This document shows, one piece after another, positions 25,589 to 35,130 of a DNA stretch of 64,000 nt. The translations under genes and the position numbers were made by a program. The notes beneath the pieces were generated by a model. It saw only the letters and a list, made by a program, of their open reading frames with translations. It did no database searches and was not told the origin of the DNA. The stretch is taken from assembly GCA_035494735.1 (NCBI GenBank), contig DATJGS010000009.1, positions 1 through 64,000 on the forward strand, in the 5' to 3' direction. This stretch comes from DATJGS01 sp035494735 (GTDB lineage Bacteria > Eisenbacteria > RBG-16-71-46). Numbering within the stretch: the stretch's first letter is position 1; each line of letters begins with the position of its first letter.

Positions 25589-26074
25589 ATGTCGGACGTT
25601 CACTTCCGGGTGCTCATCGTTTGCAGCGGAAACACCTGCCGCAGTCCGCTCGCCGAGGCCTATCTGAGGGCGGCCCTGGGGGCCGACCGCGACCGCGTCC
25701 AGGTCGTGTCGGCGGGCACCGGGGCGCTCGATGGCCAGCCGGCGACCGGGCCGGCCATCGAGGTCGCGCGCCGCGATGGGGTCGACCTGGCGGGCCACCG
25801 CTCGCGGCGGCTGAGAATCGCGGACGTGGCCGAAGCCGATCTGGTTCTGGTCATGGAGCGCCTGCATCTCAATGTCGTCCGCGCCATGGGTGCGCCGGCC
25901 GACAAGACGCACGTGTTGAGCGACTGGCCGGAGCCCGGCGAGCCGGAGTTGGAGATCTTCGATCCGTTCGGCGGATCGATCGAAGCGTACGAAGAGTGCT
26001 GGCGTCGTGTGCGGCGCCACGTGGAGCGGGTGGTGCCTTCGGTGCGCGAAGCGCTGCGCACGCGATCGGCCTGA
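25589..26074 (+). CDS. low-molecular-weight protein-tyrosine phosphatase
   Basis: 161 aa. The P-loop VCSGNTCRSP (Cys12-x5-Arg18-Ser19) at the N-terminus and the catalytic general-acid Asp in IFDPFGGS mark the LMW-PTP superfamily, which also includes arsenate reductases. VLSDWPEPG lies before the DP loop. Such proteins counteract tyrosine kinases in polysaccharide export or act on phospho-arginine; many copies lie next to tsaC-like genes, as here, alongside rpiB and glyA. A TTG 9 nt upstream is in frame but would sit inside the -10 element, so the ATG is chosen. Confidence 0.9.
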   Translation: MSDVHFRVLIVCSGNTCRSPLAEAYLRAALGADRDRVQVVSAGTGALDGQPATGPAIEVARRDGVDLAGHRSRRLRIADVAEADLVLVMERLHLNVVRAMGAPADKTHVLSDWPEPGEPELEIFDPFGGSIEAYEECWRRVRRHVERVVPSVREALRTRSA

Positions 26075-26114
26075 CGACCACGGAACGCCCGTCCGTCTCA
26101 TAGCGAGGTGTGTG

Positions 26115-27074
26115 ATGGCGATGACGAAGAGCGACAAGATCTGGATGAACGGCGATTGGGTCGCTTGGGACGACGCCAAGATCCACGTGCTGTCCCACGT
26201 GGCCCACTACGGCTCGAGCGTGTTCGAGGGCATTCGCTGCTACGCCACCCGGAACGGTCCGGCGATCTTCCGGCTCGATGACCACATCAAGCGCCTGTTC
26301 AACTCCGCGAAGATCTATCGCATGGAGATTCCGTTCGACCGCGAACAGCTCACCAAGGCGTGCGTCGACGCCGTCGCGATCAACGCACTCGAAGAGTGCT
26401 ACATCCGGCCGCTCGTGTACCGCGGCTACGCGCACGTCGGCGTCAATCCGATCGGCACGCCGATCGACGTGGCCATCGCCGCCTATCCGTGGGGCAAGTA
26501 TCTGGGCGAGGACGCGCTCACCAAGGGCGTCGCGGTGAAGGTCGGATCGTGGGCGCGCATCGCGCCGAACACGCTGCCCTCGCTGTCCAAGGCCGGCGGC
26601 AACTACCTGAACTCGCAGCTGCTGAAGCTCGAGGCCATCGAGGACGGATACGCCGAGGCCATCGCGCTCGACGTGAACGGCTACGTCAGCGAGGGCAGCG
26701 GCGAGAACCTGTTCGCCGTCGTGAACGGCGAGATCCTCACGCCGCCGTCGCACGCCAGCATCCTGCTCGGCATCACGCGCGACACCGTCTTCACGCTGGC
26801 CCAGGACCTGGGCATCAAGGTGCGCGAAGCGATCCTGCCGCGCGAGATCCTGTACATCGCCGACGAGCTGTTCTTCTCGGGGACGGCGGTCGAGGTGACG
26901 CCGGTCACGTCGGTGGACCGCATCAAGGTCGGCAACGGCGAGCGCGGTCCCGTGACGCGCGCCATTCAGGACGCGTTCTTCGCGGCCGTGCGCGGCGAGT
27001 CCGCGGACCGGCACGGCTGGCTGGCCCACGTGCCGCGCCGCGCGAAGGCGGCGGTCGGCGCGGCCGCGCGCTGA
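26115..27074 (+). CDS. ilvE: branched-chain amino-acid aminotransferase
   Basis: 319 aa class IV PLP aminotransferase for Ile, Leu and Val. It contains KIWMNGDWVAWDDAKIHVLSH, HYGSSVFEGIRCY, RLDDHIKRLFNSAK, the PLP lysine region LSKAGGNYLNSQLLK, and the phosphate-binding EGSGENLFAV plus SILLGITRDTV. SSVFEGIR and the Tyr/Arg positions favour IlvE over D-amino-acid transaminase. GAGGTG (26105-26110) precedes the ATG; the ATG two codons later is equally well spaced. Confidence 0.94.
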   Translation: MAMTKSDKIWMNGDWVAWDDAKIHVLSHVAHYGSSVFEGIRCYATRNGPAIFRLDDHIKRLFNSAKIYRMEIPFDREQLTKACVDAVAINALEECYIRPLVYRGYAHVGVNPIGTPIDVAIAAYPWGKYLGEDALTKGVAVKVGSWARIAPNTLPSLSKAGGNYLNSQLLKLEAIEDGYAEAIALDVNGYVSEGSGENLFAVVNGEILTPPSHASILLGITRDTVFTLAQDLGIKVREAILPREILYIADELFFSGTAVEVTPVTSVDRIKVGNGERGPVTRAIQDAFFAAVRGESADRHGWLAHVPRRAKAAVGAAAR

Positions 27075-27079
27075 CGGTC

Positions 27080-27550
27080 TTGCGCGTCGCGATCGGCACG
27101 GACCACGCGGGCTTCACGCTGAAGGAGCGCCTGAAGCGCGAACTCGTGGCGCTCGGTCACGAAGTCGTGGACCTGGGCACGAACGCCGCGGAGCCGCCCG
27201 TGGACTATCCCGACTACTGCTTCCCGGTCGGTGAGCGCGTCGCGCGCGGCGACGTCGAGCGCGGCATCGTGCTCGGGGGTAGCGGCATCGGCGAGAGCAT
27301 CGCCGCGAACAAGGTGGACGGCGTGCGCGCGTCGGTCGTGACCAGCGCCGAGACCGCGCGCCTCACGCGGCTGCACAACGACTCGAACGTGCTCGCGCTC
27401 GGCGGGCGCACGAATCCCGATCACGAGGCCGTCGTGGACTGGCTGCGCATCTGGCTGGAGACGCCGTTCGAGGGCGGCCGCCACGTCGCGCGACTCCAGA
27501 AGATCGAAGCCTACGAGGCGAATCGCCCGCGGATCGGGGGACGGGCGTGA
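27080..27550 (+). CDS. rpiB: ribose-5-phosphate isomerase B
   Basis: 156 aa RpiB/LacAB family. VAIGTDHAGFTLKERL, VVDLGTNAAEPPVDYPDYC, GIVLGGSGIGESIAANK and ALGGRTNPDHEAV carry the conserved Asp, His and anion loop; the catalytic base is a Ser (GGSGIG) where many homologues have Cys. No ATG or GTG fits the N-terminus, so the TTG at 27080 is the start, 5 nt after ilvE. glyA overlaps by 4 nt; rpiB-glyA pairs are common. Confidence 0.93.
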   Translation: MRVAIGTDHAGFTLKERLKRELVALGHEVVDLGTNAAEPPVDYPDYCFPVGERVARGDVERGIVLGGSGIGESIAANKVDGVRASVVTSAETARLTRLHNDSNVLALGGRTNPDHEAVVDWLRIWLETPFEGGRHVARLQKIEAYEANRPRIGGRA

Positions 27551-28806
27551 GCGCGCTGCGCGACCAGGACCCGGCGATCGCCGAGGCCATCGCCAACGAG
27601 GAGCGGCGCCAGCTCGAGACGCTCGAACTCATCGCTTCCGAGAACTTCGTGAGCGAGGCGGTGCGCGAGGCGCAAGGCTCGGTCATGACGCACAAGTACG
27701 CCGAAGGGCTGCCGGGCAAGCGTTACTACGGCGGCTGCGAGTTCGTCGACGTGGCCGAGACGCTGGCCCTCGAGCGCCTGAAACGCCTGTTCGGCGCGGA
27801 CCACGCGAACGTTCAGCCCCACTCGGGCGCGTCCGCGAATCTCGCCGCGTACCTGGCCGTGTCCGCGCCGGGCGACACGCTGCTCGGCATGAGCCTGGCG
27901 CACGGCGGCCACCTGACGCACGGCCATCCGGTGTCGATCAGCGGCAAGCTGTGGAAGGCCGTGCAGTACGGCGTGCGCCCCGAGGACGGGCGCATCGACT
28001 ACGACGAAGTCGCCCGCCTGGCGCGCGAACATCGCCCGCGCATCCTGGTGGCGGGCGCGAGCGCGTATCCGCGGACCCTCGACTTCGCGCGCTTCGGCGC
28101 GATCGCCGACGAGGTCGGGGCGACGCTGGTCGTCGACATGGCGCACATCGCCGGCCTCGTCGCCGCGGGACTCCACCCGAGCCCCGTGCCGCATGCCGCG
28201 GTCGTCACCACGACGACGCACAAGACGCTGCGCGGGCCGCGCGGCGGCGTGATCTTCAGCCGCGCCGCGCTCGCCGAGAAGATCGACAAGAGCGTGTTCC
28301 CTGGGTTACAGGGCGGGCCGCTCATGCACGTCATCGCGGCCAAGGCGGTGTGTTTCGGCGAAGCCCTGACCGACGGCTTCCGCGCCTACCAGCAGCGCGT
28401 GGTCGACAACGCGCGCACCCTGGCCGAGGCGCTGATGGCGCGCGGCTTCGACCTGGTCTCGGGCGGCACCGACAACCATCTCCTGCTGATGGACCTGCAG
28501 AAGCGCGGGCTGACCGGCAAGGTGGCGGAGGAGGCGTTGCACCGCGCGCGCATCACGGTCAACAAGAACGCCGTGCCGAACGATCCGCAGAAGCCGTGGG
28601 TGACGAGCGGCGTGCGCATCGGCACGCCCGCGCTCACGACGCGCGGCTTTGGCCCTGCGGAGATGGTGCGCATCGCCGACTGGATCGCACGCGTGCTGGA
28701 TCGGCCCGAAGACGCGGTGCGCGTCGCCGAGGTGGAGCGAGAAGTGCGCGAGGTGGCCGCGGCCTTCCCCCTGTTCGCGGCCGAACCGGTGGCCCCGAGA
28801 GCCTGA
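27547..28806 (+). CDS. glyA: serine hydroxymethyltransferase
   Basis: 419 aa fold-type I PLP enzyme interconverting serine and glycine with tetrahydrofolate. Markers: ELIASENFVSEAVREAQGS, THKYAEGLPGKRYYGGCEFVD, NVQPHSGASANLAAYLA, the PLP lysine in TTTTHKTLRGPRGG, and TVNKNAVPNDPQKPWVTSGVRIGTPALTTRG-type C-terminal signature. GTGA overlap with rpiB. It supplies glycine and one-carbon units to the purine genes nearby. A hairpin follows. Confidence 0.97.
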   Translation: MSALRDQDPAIAEAIANEERRQLETLELIASENFVSEAVREAQGSVMTHKYAEGLPGKRYYGGCEFVDVAETLALERLKRLFGADHANVQPHSGASANLAAYLAVSAPGDTLLGMSLAHGGHLTHGHPVSISGKLWKAVQYGVRPEDGRIDYDEVARLAREHRPRILVAGASAYPRTLDFARFGAIADEVGATLVVDMAHIAGLVAAGLHPSPVPHAAVVTTTTHKTLRGPRGGVIFSRAALAEKIDKSVFPGLQGGPLMHVIAAKAVCFGEALTDGFRAYQQRVVDNARTLAEALMARGFDLVSGGTDNHLLLMDLQKRGLTGKVAEEALHRARITVNKNAVPNDPQKPWVTSGVRIGTPALTTRGFGPAEMVRIADWIARVLDRPEDAVRVAEVEREVREVAAAFPLFAAEPVAPRA

Positions 28807-28843
28807 TTCGCCGAGCCATCGTGCAGGTTGAGCGGCCTGTGGA

Positions 28844-28862
28844 CGGCGCGTGCAACGCGCCG
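28844..28862 (+). other. 8-bp GC hairpin after glyA
   Basis: CGGCGCGT (28844-28851), a 3-nt loop and ACGCGCCG (28855-28862), 38 nt after the glyA stop. There is no T-tract, so intrinsic termination is uncertain; it may stabilise the mRNA end. Confidence 0.35.
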
Positions 28863-28938
28863 CCCGGACCCGCCGGCGACGGGTCGTCGCGCGCCACGGC
28901 GCGGCAACGGGTTAGGCCGCCCGATCGGCGCCCGGGCG

Positions 28939-28954
28939 TGGCATCGATCCTGCA
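28939..28954 (+). promoter_or_regulatory. candidate sigma-54 (-24/-12) promoter
   Basis: TGGCATCGATCCTGCA matches the TGGCACG-N4-TTGCW consensus at the GG and GC dinucleotides with correct spacing. It lies 47 nt before the ATG at 29002. A sigma-54 activator gene is present at 48889. A single match of this kind can arise by chance in GC-rich DNA. Confidence 0.35.
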
Positions 28955-29001
28955 CGCATCGGTTCGCCGGCCGCCCACCACCTCCAGCGCACGAGCTCCC
29001 C

Positions 29002-29421
29002 ATGTCCGCCGTCCGTCTGATCCGCGCGTTCGCCCTGGCCTTCCCCGGCCTCCACTCGGCGCCCTGGCTGCATGAACTCGGACTCGGCGCGTTCCGGGCC
29101 CGCGACTTCGCCAGCGCCGACGCGCTGTTCGAACGCGCCGCGGAAGCGTGCCGCCGCGACCTCGAGATCCACCGCCTGGCGCGCGTGCGCGCCCACCAGT
29201 TGATGGCGCGCGCCGTGTCCGGCGACGCCACGGCCGCCGAGTGCGCGGACGAGGCCGGGCGTCTGCTCGTCCGGCTGGACTGGATCGAGGACCTCGACGC
29301 GCCGTTCCGGCCGGTCGAGGGCTCGCGCCTGGCCGCGACCTGGGAGTCGCGCCTGGCCGCGCGCGGCGACGCCGCGCCGCAACGCTCTGCCGCGCTCCCC
29401 GCGCTCGGCAACGCGGCCTAG
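29002..29421 (+). CDS. small helical protein with a TPR-like repeat, unknown function
   Basis: 139 aa, not assignable to a named family. Residues about 25-60 (LGLGAFRARDFASADALFERAAEACRR region) look like one TPR helix pair; the rest is helical with a charged C-terminus. No signal peptide or membrane segment is obvious, although the first 18 residues are moderately hydrophobic. The ATG at 29002 is chosen because the upstream in-frame part (from 28828) is Pro/Arg-rich non-coding-like sequence. No Shine-Dalgarno sequence is seen. It sits alone between glyA and the Bat operon with a candidate sigma-54 promoter upstream. Confidence 0.6.
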   Translation: MSAVRLIRAFALAFPGLHSAPWLHELGLGAFRARDFASADALFERAAEACRRDLEIHRLARVRAHQLMARAVSGDATAAECADEAGRLLVRLDWIEDLDAPFRPVEGSRLAATWESRLAARGDAAPQRSAALPALGNAA

Positions 29422-29442
29422 GGCCGCACCCGGCCCGCCCGA

Positions 29443-29471
29443 CTGGACCCACCCGGCTCGTTGGCTATACT
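29443..29471 (+). promoter_or_regulatory. candidate promoter for the Bat operon
   Basis: CTGGAC (29443-29448), 17-bp spacer, TATACT (29466-29471). Transcription would begin near 29478, giving a leader of about 65 nt before the moxR ATG. Confidence 0.5.
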
Positions 29472-29543
29472 GCTCCGGTGATTCGCGCCCGCGGCATCGA
29501 GCCGCCGGGCGCGCCCGTGTGCCACCAGGAGGGCCGGGGTGCC

Positions 29544-30535
<992 letters not shown>

Positions 30536-30536
<1 letters not shown>

Positions 30537-31420
30537 TGCAGACCGCCGACCTGCTGCGCAAGGTCCACCGGCTCGAGATCCGCAGCCGGCACCTGGTCGA
30601 GGATCTGTTCGCCGGCAACTCGGAGAGCGTGTTCAAGGGCCGCGGCGTCGAGTTCGAGGAAGTGCGCCACTACGTGCCCGGCGACGAAGTGCGCGACATC
30701 GACTGGAACGTGAGCGCGCGCTTCGGCGCGCCGTTCGTGAAGCGTTTCGTCGAGGAGCGCGAACTCACCGTCATGCTGGTGGTGGACGTGTCGCGTTCGA
30801 TGCGCTTCGGCACCGCGGGCCAGGAGAAGCGCGAGCTGGCCGCGGAACTGAGCGCCGTGCTCGGGTTCGCGGCCATGCGCCACAACGACCGCATCGGGCT
30901 GGCGCTGGCCTCGGACCGCGTCGAGCACTTCGTGCCCCCGGCGCGCGGGCGCACGCACCTGCTGCGCCTGCTGCGCGACATCCTGGGCGCCGAGCCCGAA
31001 CATCGCGGCACGCGCCTGTCCGAGGCCACGCGCTTCGTGACCCGCTCCCTGCGCCGCAAGAGCGTCGTGTTCTGGATCTCGGACTTCGAGGATCGCCTCG
31101 TGCTGCGCGACTGGCGCGTCCTCGGGCGGCGCCACGACGTGACGGCGATGCTGCTGCGCGATCCGCGCGACGAGACGCTGCCCGCGGTCGGCTGGGTCGA
31201 GCTGGAAGACCTGGAGAGCGGCGGTCGAGTGCTCGTCGACACGTCCGACAAGCGCACGCGCGACGCGTACCAGCGCGACGCCCGCGCCCGACTGAAGGCC
31301 GCCGAGCAGGTGCTGCGCGAAGCGCGCTGCCCGCTGCTCGAGCTGCGCACCGACCGCAGCTACCTGCCGACGCTGATGCACTACTTCAACCAGCGCCGGC
31401 GCGGGCGGAACGTGGCGTGA
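30536..31420 (+). CDS. DUF58 domain protein of the MoxR/Bat operon
   Basis: 294 aa. RGVEFEEVRHYVPGDEVRDIDWNVSAR is the DUF58 signature; it is followed by a VWA-like fold with a MIDAS-type DVSRSM and ISDFED. It lacks membrane segments, as cytoplasmic DUF58 proteins do. TGATG overlap with moxR. Role inferred from context: partner of the MoxR ATPase in the Bat assembly system. Confidence 0.92.
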
Positions 31421-32397
31421 GGGCTTCCCTCGCGGCGCTCCCGCTGCTGCTGGCGCTGGGGGCGCCCGTCGTTCCGGCCGTGGCCGGGGCGCAGGCGAGC
31501 CCGTCCTATCCGGCGCACGCCGAGATCGCGCCCGATCGCCTGCAGATCGGCACGCGCGCCACGTACCGCGGCTGGGTCGTCGTGCCGTTCGGCGTGCCGG
31601 CGCAGTGGCAGACGCCGCGCTCCGACGAGATGTTCACCTGGGGCGCCGCGCACGCCACGCGCGTGGCGTGGACCGGCGAAGCGTCGTCGCATCACGTCGT
31701 CGCCGAGTCCGTCAAAGTCGAGGTGCCGCTCCAGATCTTCGCGACCGGCGACGTGGCCGTGCCCGGCCTGGGGTTGACGATCCGCGACGGTCGCGGCACC
31801 ACGCGTTCGCAGCTGCCCACCGTGCGCGTGCTCGTCGAGCCCGTGCTGACGGCGGCCGACAGCAACGCCGACCTGCACGCTCTGCGCGGACCGCTCGGCG
31901 CGCCGTGGTGGGAGCGCGTGCCGTGGATCTGGGTCGCGGTGGGCGCGCTCGTGCTGGCCGCCCTCATCGCGCTCATCGTGCGCCTGCGCCGCAGGCGCCC
32001 GCAGCCCGCGGCCGCGACGGCCGCGGCGCCGAAACGCGTGCGCGATCCGAGCGCCGAGGCGCTCGCCGAACTCGCGGCGCTGCGCCGCCTGCATCTGCCC
32101 GAGAGCGGGCGCTTCGCCGAGCACGCGTTCCAGCTGACGCGCATCCTCAGGCGCTACCTGGAGGCGACGGCCGGCGTGACGCGCCCCGGCCACACGACAC
32201 CCGAACTGCTCGTCCAGCTGGCCGAGGCGCGGCTGCAGCCGGGCGCGCTTCCCAAGCTCGAGGGGTTGTTGCACCTGTGGGACCGCATCAAGTTCGCGCG
32301 CGCCGAGTCCAGCGTCGACGAAGCCCAGGGCGCCGAGCGCGAGACCGAAGCGCTGCTGAGGAGGCCCGCGGCGGAAGCGCCGCGGCGCGTGGCCTGA
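31417..32397 (+). CDS. BatD/DUF4381-like single-pass membrane protein
   Basis: 326 aa. Signal peptide (LAALPLLLALGAPVVPAVAGAQA), a periplasmic Ig-like domain to about residue 160 starting AEIAPDRLQIGTRATYRGWV, one transmembrane helix at about 168-188 (WIWVAVGALVLAALIALIV), then a cytoplasmic helical part with FQLTRILRRYLEATAGVTRPGHTTPELL, as in the DUF4381 proteins that accompany MoxR-DUF58-VWA operons. GTGA overlap with the DUF58 gene and TGATG with the next. It is an inferred scaffold between periplasmic and cytoplasmic partners. Confidence 0.75.
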   Translation: MRASLAALPLLLALGAPVVPAVAGAQASPSYPAHAEIAPDRLQIGTRATYRGWVVVPFGVPAQWQTPRSDEMFTWGAAHATRVAWTGEASSHHVVAESVKVEVPLQIFATGDVAVPGLGLTIRDGRGTTRSQLPTVRVLVEPVLTAADSNADLHALRGPLGAPWWERVPWIWVAVGALVLAALIALIVRLRRRRPQPAAATAAAPKRVRDPSAEALAELAALRRLHLPESGRFAEHAFQLTRILRRYLEATAGVTRPGHTTPELLVQLAEARLQPGALPKLEGLLHLWDRIKFARAESSVDEAQGAERETEALLRRPAAEAPRRVA

Positions 32398-33374
32398 TGC
32401 GCTGGGAATCGCCGTGGTGGCTGCTCGCGCTCCTCGCCGTGCCGATCGGCGTGGCGTTGTCGCGGCGCGGCGCGGCGCGTCCGGCGGCCGTGCTGTGGAG
32501 CGTGGCCCCGGTGCGGCGCGCGTCGTGGCGCGGCGCGCTGCGCGCGCTCGTGGCCGCGCTGCCCTGGCTCGCGCTGATCCTGGCCGTGGCGGCGCTGGCC
32601 CGACCGCAGCGCGGCGTCTCGCAGAGCGAGACGTCCACGCGCGGCGTCGACATCGAGCTGGCCATCGACATCTCGCCGAGCATGGCCGCGCAGGATTTCG
32701 CGCCGCAGAACCGGCTCGCCGTCGCCAAGGAGACGGCGCGCGCGTTCGTGCGCCAGCGCGCGCACGATCGCATCGGTCTCGTCGCGTTCGCGGCCACCGC
32801 GTTCACGCAGTGCCCGCTCACCCTGGACCACGACGCGCTCGTCGAACTGCTCCAGTCCCTCGACTTCGGCCTCGCCGAGGACGGGACTGCGATCGGGATG
32901 GGCCTGGCGACGGCGGTCTCGGGGTTGCGCGAGAGCCACACGCCGAGCCGCGTCGTCGTGCTCCTGACGGACGGCCAGAACAACCGCGGCGCGATCGATC
33001 CGGCGACGGCCGCCGATCTGGCGCACGCGCTCGGCATCCGCGTGTACGCGATTCTGGTCGGGCGCGGCGGCATCGTGCCCGTGCCGGTCGACGACCCGCT
33101 GCTCGGCCAGCGCATCCAGATGGTGCGCATGGACGTCGACGAGACCGCGCTGCGTGACATCGCGACCCGCACCGGCGGGCGCTTCTTCCGCGCGCAGGAC
33201 CCGGCGACGCTGGCCCAGGTCTACGAGCTCATCGACAAGCTGGAGCGCGCGCCGATCCACTCCATCGAGTACCGCGAGTACCGCGACCTGGGGCCGCTGC
33301 TCCTCGGGGCCGCGCTGGCTCTCGTGCTGCTCTACGCGCTGGGCGTTTCGACGTTCGCGTTCCGGCTGCCCTGA
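32397..33374 (+). CDS. batA: BatA-like VWA membrane protein
   Basis: 325 aa. Two N-terminal helices (WWLLALLAVPIGVAL and ALVAALPWLALILAVAAL) and one near the C-terminus flank a von Willebrand factor A domain with an intact MIDAS: DISPSM (Asp91, Ser93, Ser95), the downstream Thr in AEDGTAIG, and LLTDGQNNRG. This is the BatA layout from Bacteroides aerotolerance operons. GGRFFRAQD precedes the final helix. Starts TGATG-coupled to the gene before. Confidence 0.9.
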   Translation: MRWESPWWLLALLAVPIGVALSRRGAARPAAVLWSVAPVRRASWRGALRALVAALPWLALILAVAALARPQRGVSQSETSTRGVDIELAIDISPSMAAQDFAPQNRLAVAKETARAFVRQRAHDRIGLVAFAATAFTQCPLTLDHDALVELLQSLDFGLAEDGTAIGMGLATAVSGLRESHTPSRVVVLLTDGQNNRGAIDPATAADLAHALGIRVYAILVGRGGIVPVPVDDPLLGQRIQMVRMDVDETALRDIATRTGGRFFRAQDPATLAQVYELIDKLERAPIHSIEYREYRDLGPLLLGAALALVLLYALGVSTFAFRLP

Positions 33375-33390
33375 AGGAGAGACGCGCCCG

Positions 33391-35130
33391 ATGATCTTCG
33401 CGCAACCGATGTGGCTGTGGTGGCTGGCCGCGCTCGTGCCCATGCTGGCGCTCGAGTGGCGCGGCGTGCGCCGCGCCGAGCGCGGGCTCGAGCGCCTCGC
33501 CGGCCGCAGCCCCGCGCTGTTCGCGCAGCGCCGTCCCGGGCAGCGCCGCGCCGGGCTGCTGCTGCGCGCCGCGGCGTTCGCGCTGCTCGTGGTCGGCGCC
33601 GCCGACCCGCAGTGGGGGCGCGAAGTCGTGCGCCGCGGCGCGACCGGCTCCGACGTCGTGCTGGTCGTCGACGTCTCGGCCAGCATGGACACGCGCGACG
33701 TGGCGCCGAGCCGGCTGGCCGAGGCGCGGCGCGAGGCGCTCGCCGTGCTCGACGCGCTGGAGGGCAGCCGGGTCGGCGTGGTCGCGTTCGCCGGCGACGC
33801 GATCCGACTGTGCCCGCTCACGTCGGACCGCGCCGCCGTGCGCCTGACGCTCGAGGCGCTGGCCAGCGGCAGCGTGAGCGATCCCGGCACGGATCTCGGC
33901 CGCGGCCTGCGCCGCGCCGCGCAGCTGATGCCGGCCGGCCGTCGCGAGGAACAGGCCGTCGTGGTGTGGACGGACGGCGAGGATCTGGAGCACGGCGCGA
34001 ACGACGCGATCGACGAGATCGCACGCACCGGCATCCGCGTGTTCGCGGTCGGCGTCGGCACGTCGTCGGGCGACATCGTGCCGGTGCTCGACGACCAGGG
34101 CCGCGCCGTCGACGTCAAGCGCGATGAGAGCGGCGGGCCGGTGCGCAGTCGCCTCGACGAGCCGCTGCTGCGCAATCTGGCGCGACGCACGCGCGGTGGC
34201 TACTTCGCGGCGTCGCGACCGGGCGGTGAGCTGCCGCGTCTCGTCGGCGCGCTGGGCACCGTGGCGCGCGCCGGGCGCGGCCAGCGCCTCGTCGAGCGGC
34301 CGGTGTCGCGTTTCACCGTGTGCGCGCTGCTCGCGGCGCTGCTGCTGCTGCTCGAGCGCGTGCGCGCCCAGCGCCGCGTCGAGGCCGAGCCCAGGCCCAA
34401 GTCGCGCGAGCGCGGCGCGCGCGCGGCGGTCGCGGCGCTCGCGTTGGTCGGACTCGGCGCGCTCGGCGCGGCCGGTCCGGCGCGGGCCCAGACGGATTGG
34501 GCGCGCGGCGATCGCGCGTTCCGCGCCGGCAACTGGGTGGCCGCGGAGTCGCTGTACGCGCAACGCCTGAAGCACGGGCCGAAGCGCGAACTGCGCACGA
34601 ACCTCGCGACCGTGCGTGCGCGCGGCGGCAAGGCGGACCAGGCGCTCACCGATTTGAAGGCACTGGCCGAGCTCGACGATCGCGCCGGGCGCGCGGCCGG
34701 CTACAACACCGGCACGCTGCTCGGCGAGCGCCAGCAGTATGACGACGGGCTCGCCGAACTGCGCCGCGAACTGGAGCGCGACCCCAAGGACGCGGACGCG
34801 CGCTGGAACTACGAGGTGCTGCTGCGCCGCCGCGAAGAGGAGCGGAAGCGCCAGCAGGGCGGCGGCCAGCAGAATCCTCCGCCCCAGCCGCAGCCGCAGC
34901 CGCAGTCCGGCGCGTCGGGTGCGTCGCAGCCGCAGAGTCCGCTGCCGCAGGCGCCGCAGCCGACGCCGCAGAATCCCGGCGGTCAGCCGCCGCCCACGCC
35001 GCAGGGCCAGCACATGGATCGCGCCCAGGCCGAGCAACTGCTCGACGCGCTGGCCGAACAGGCGCGTCTCGATCAGCAGCGCCGCCAGCGCGTGCGCGTC
35101 ATGCGCGAGAAGCGCGGGAGGGACTGGTGA
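33391..35130 (+). CDS. batB/batC: BatB-BatC fusion: VWA domain plus TPR domain
   Basis: 579 aa. Residues 1-330: BatB-like, with two N-terminal helices, a VWA domain with MIDAS VDVSASMD (Asp94, Ser96, Ser98) and VWTDGEDLEHG, then a transmembrane helix (VCALLAALLLLLERV). After a second hydrophobic segment resembling a signal anchor (ALALVGLGALGAAGPARA) come TPR-like repeats (GDRAFRAGNWVAAESLYAQRL, GLAELRRELERDPKDADARWNYE), as in BatC. A Gln/Pro-rich linker (about residues 493-540) leads to a helical C-terminus. In Bacteroides BatB and BatC are separate genes. AAGGAG at 33374-33379 precedes the ATG. Confidence 0.85.
   Translation: MIFAQPMWLWWLAALVPMLALEWRGVRRAERGLERLAGRSPALFAQRRPGQRRAGLLLRAAAFALLVVGAADPQWGREVVRRGATGSDVVLVVDVSASMDTRDVAPSRLAEARREALAVLDALEGSRVGVVAFAGDAIRLCPLTSDRAAVRLTLEALASGSVSDPGTDLGRGLRRAAQLMPAGRREEQAVVVWTDGEDLEHGANDAIDEIARTGIRVFAVGVGTSSGDIVPVLDDQGRAVDVKRDESGGPVRSRLDEPLLRNLARRTRGGYFAASRPGGELPRLVGALGTVARAGRGQRLVERPVSRFTVCALLAALLLLLERVRAQRRVEAEPRPKSRERGARAAVAALALVGLGALGAAGPARAQTDWARGDRAFRAGNWVAAESLYAQRLKHGPKRELRTNLATVRARGGKADQALTDLKALAELDDRAGRAAGYNTGTLLGERQQYDDGLAELRRELERDPKDADARWNYEVLLRRREEERKRQQGGGQQNPPPQPQPQPQSGASGASQPQSPLPQAPQPTPQNPGGQPPPTPQGQHMDRAQAEQLLDALAEQARLDQQRRQRVRVMREKRGRDW

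Noticed and set aside
28828..29001. N-terminal extension of the TPR-like protein from 28828
   Set aside because: The translated extension is Arg/Pro-rich, contains the candidate sigma-54 promoter, and looks non-coding; the ATG at 29002 is preferred.
29478..29543. In-frame GTG at 29478 as a leaderless start for moxR
   Set aside because: It sits at the predicted transcription start, but the ATG at 29544 has AGGAGGG at good spacing, and the extra 22 residues are Pro/Gly/Arg-rich and unlike MoxR N-termini.
34860..35010. CAG/CCG-rich tract in the BatB-BatC gene as a DNA repeat element
   Set aside because: It is an imperfect Gln/Pro coding linker in frame, with no exact repeat unit.
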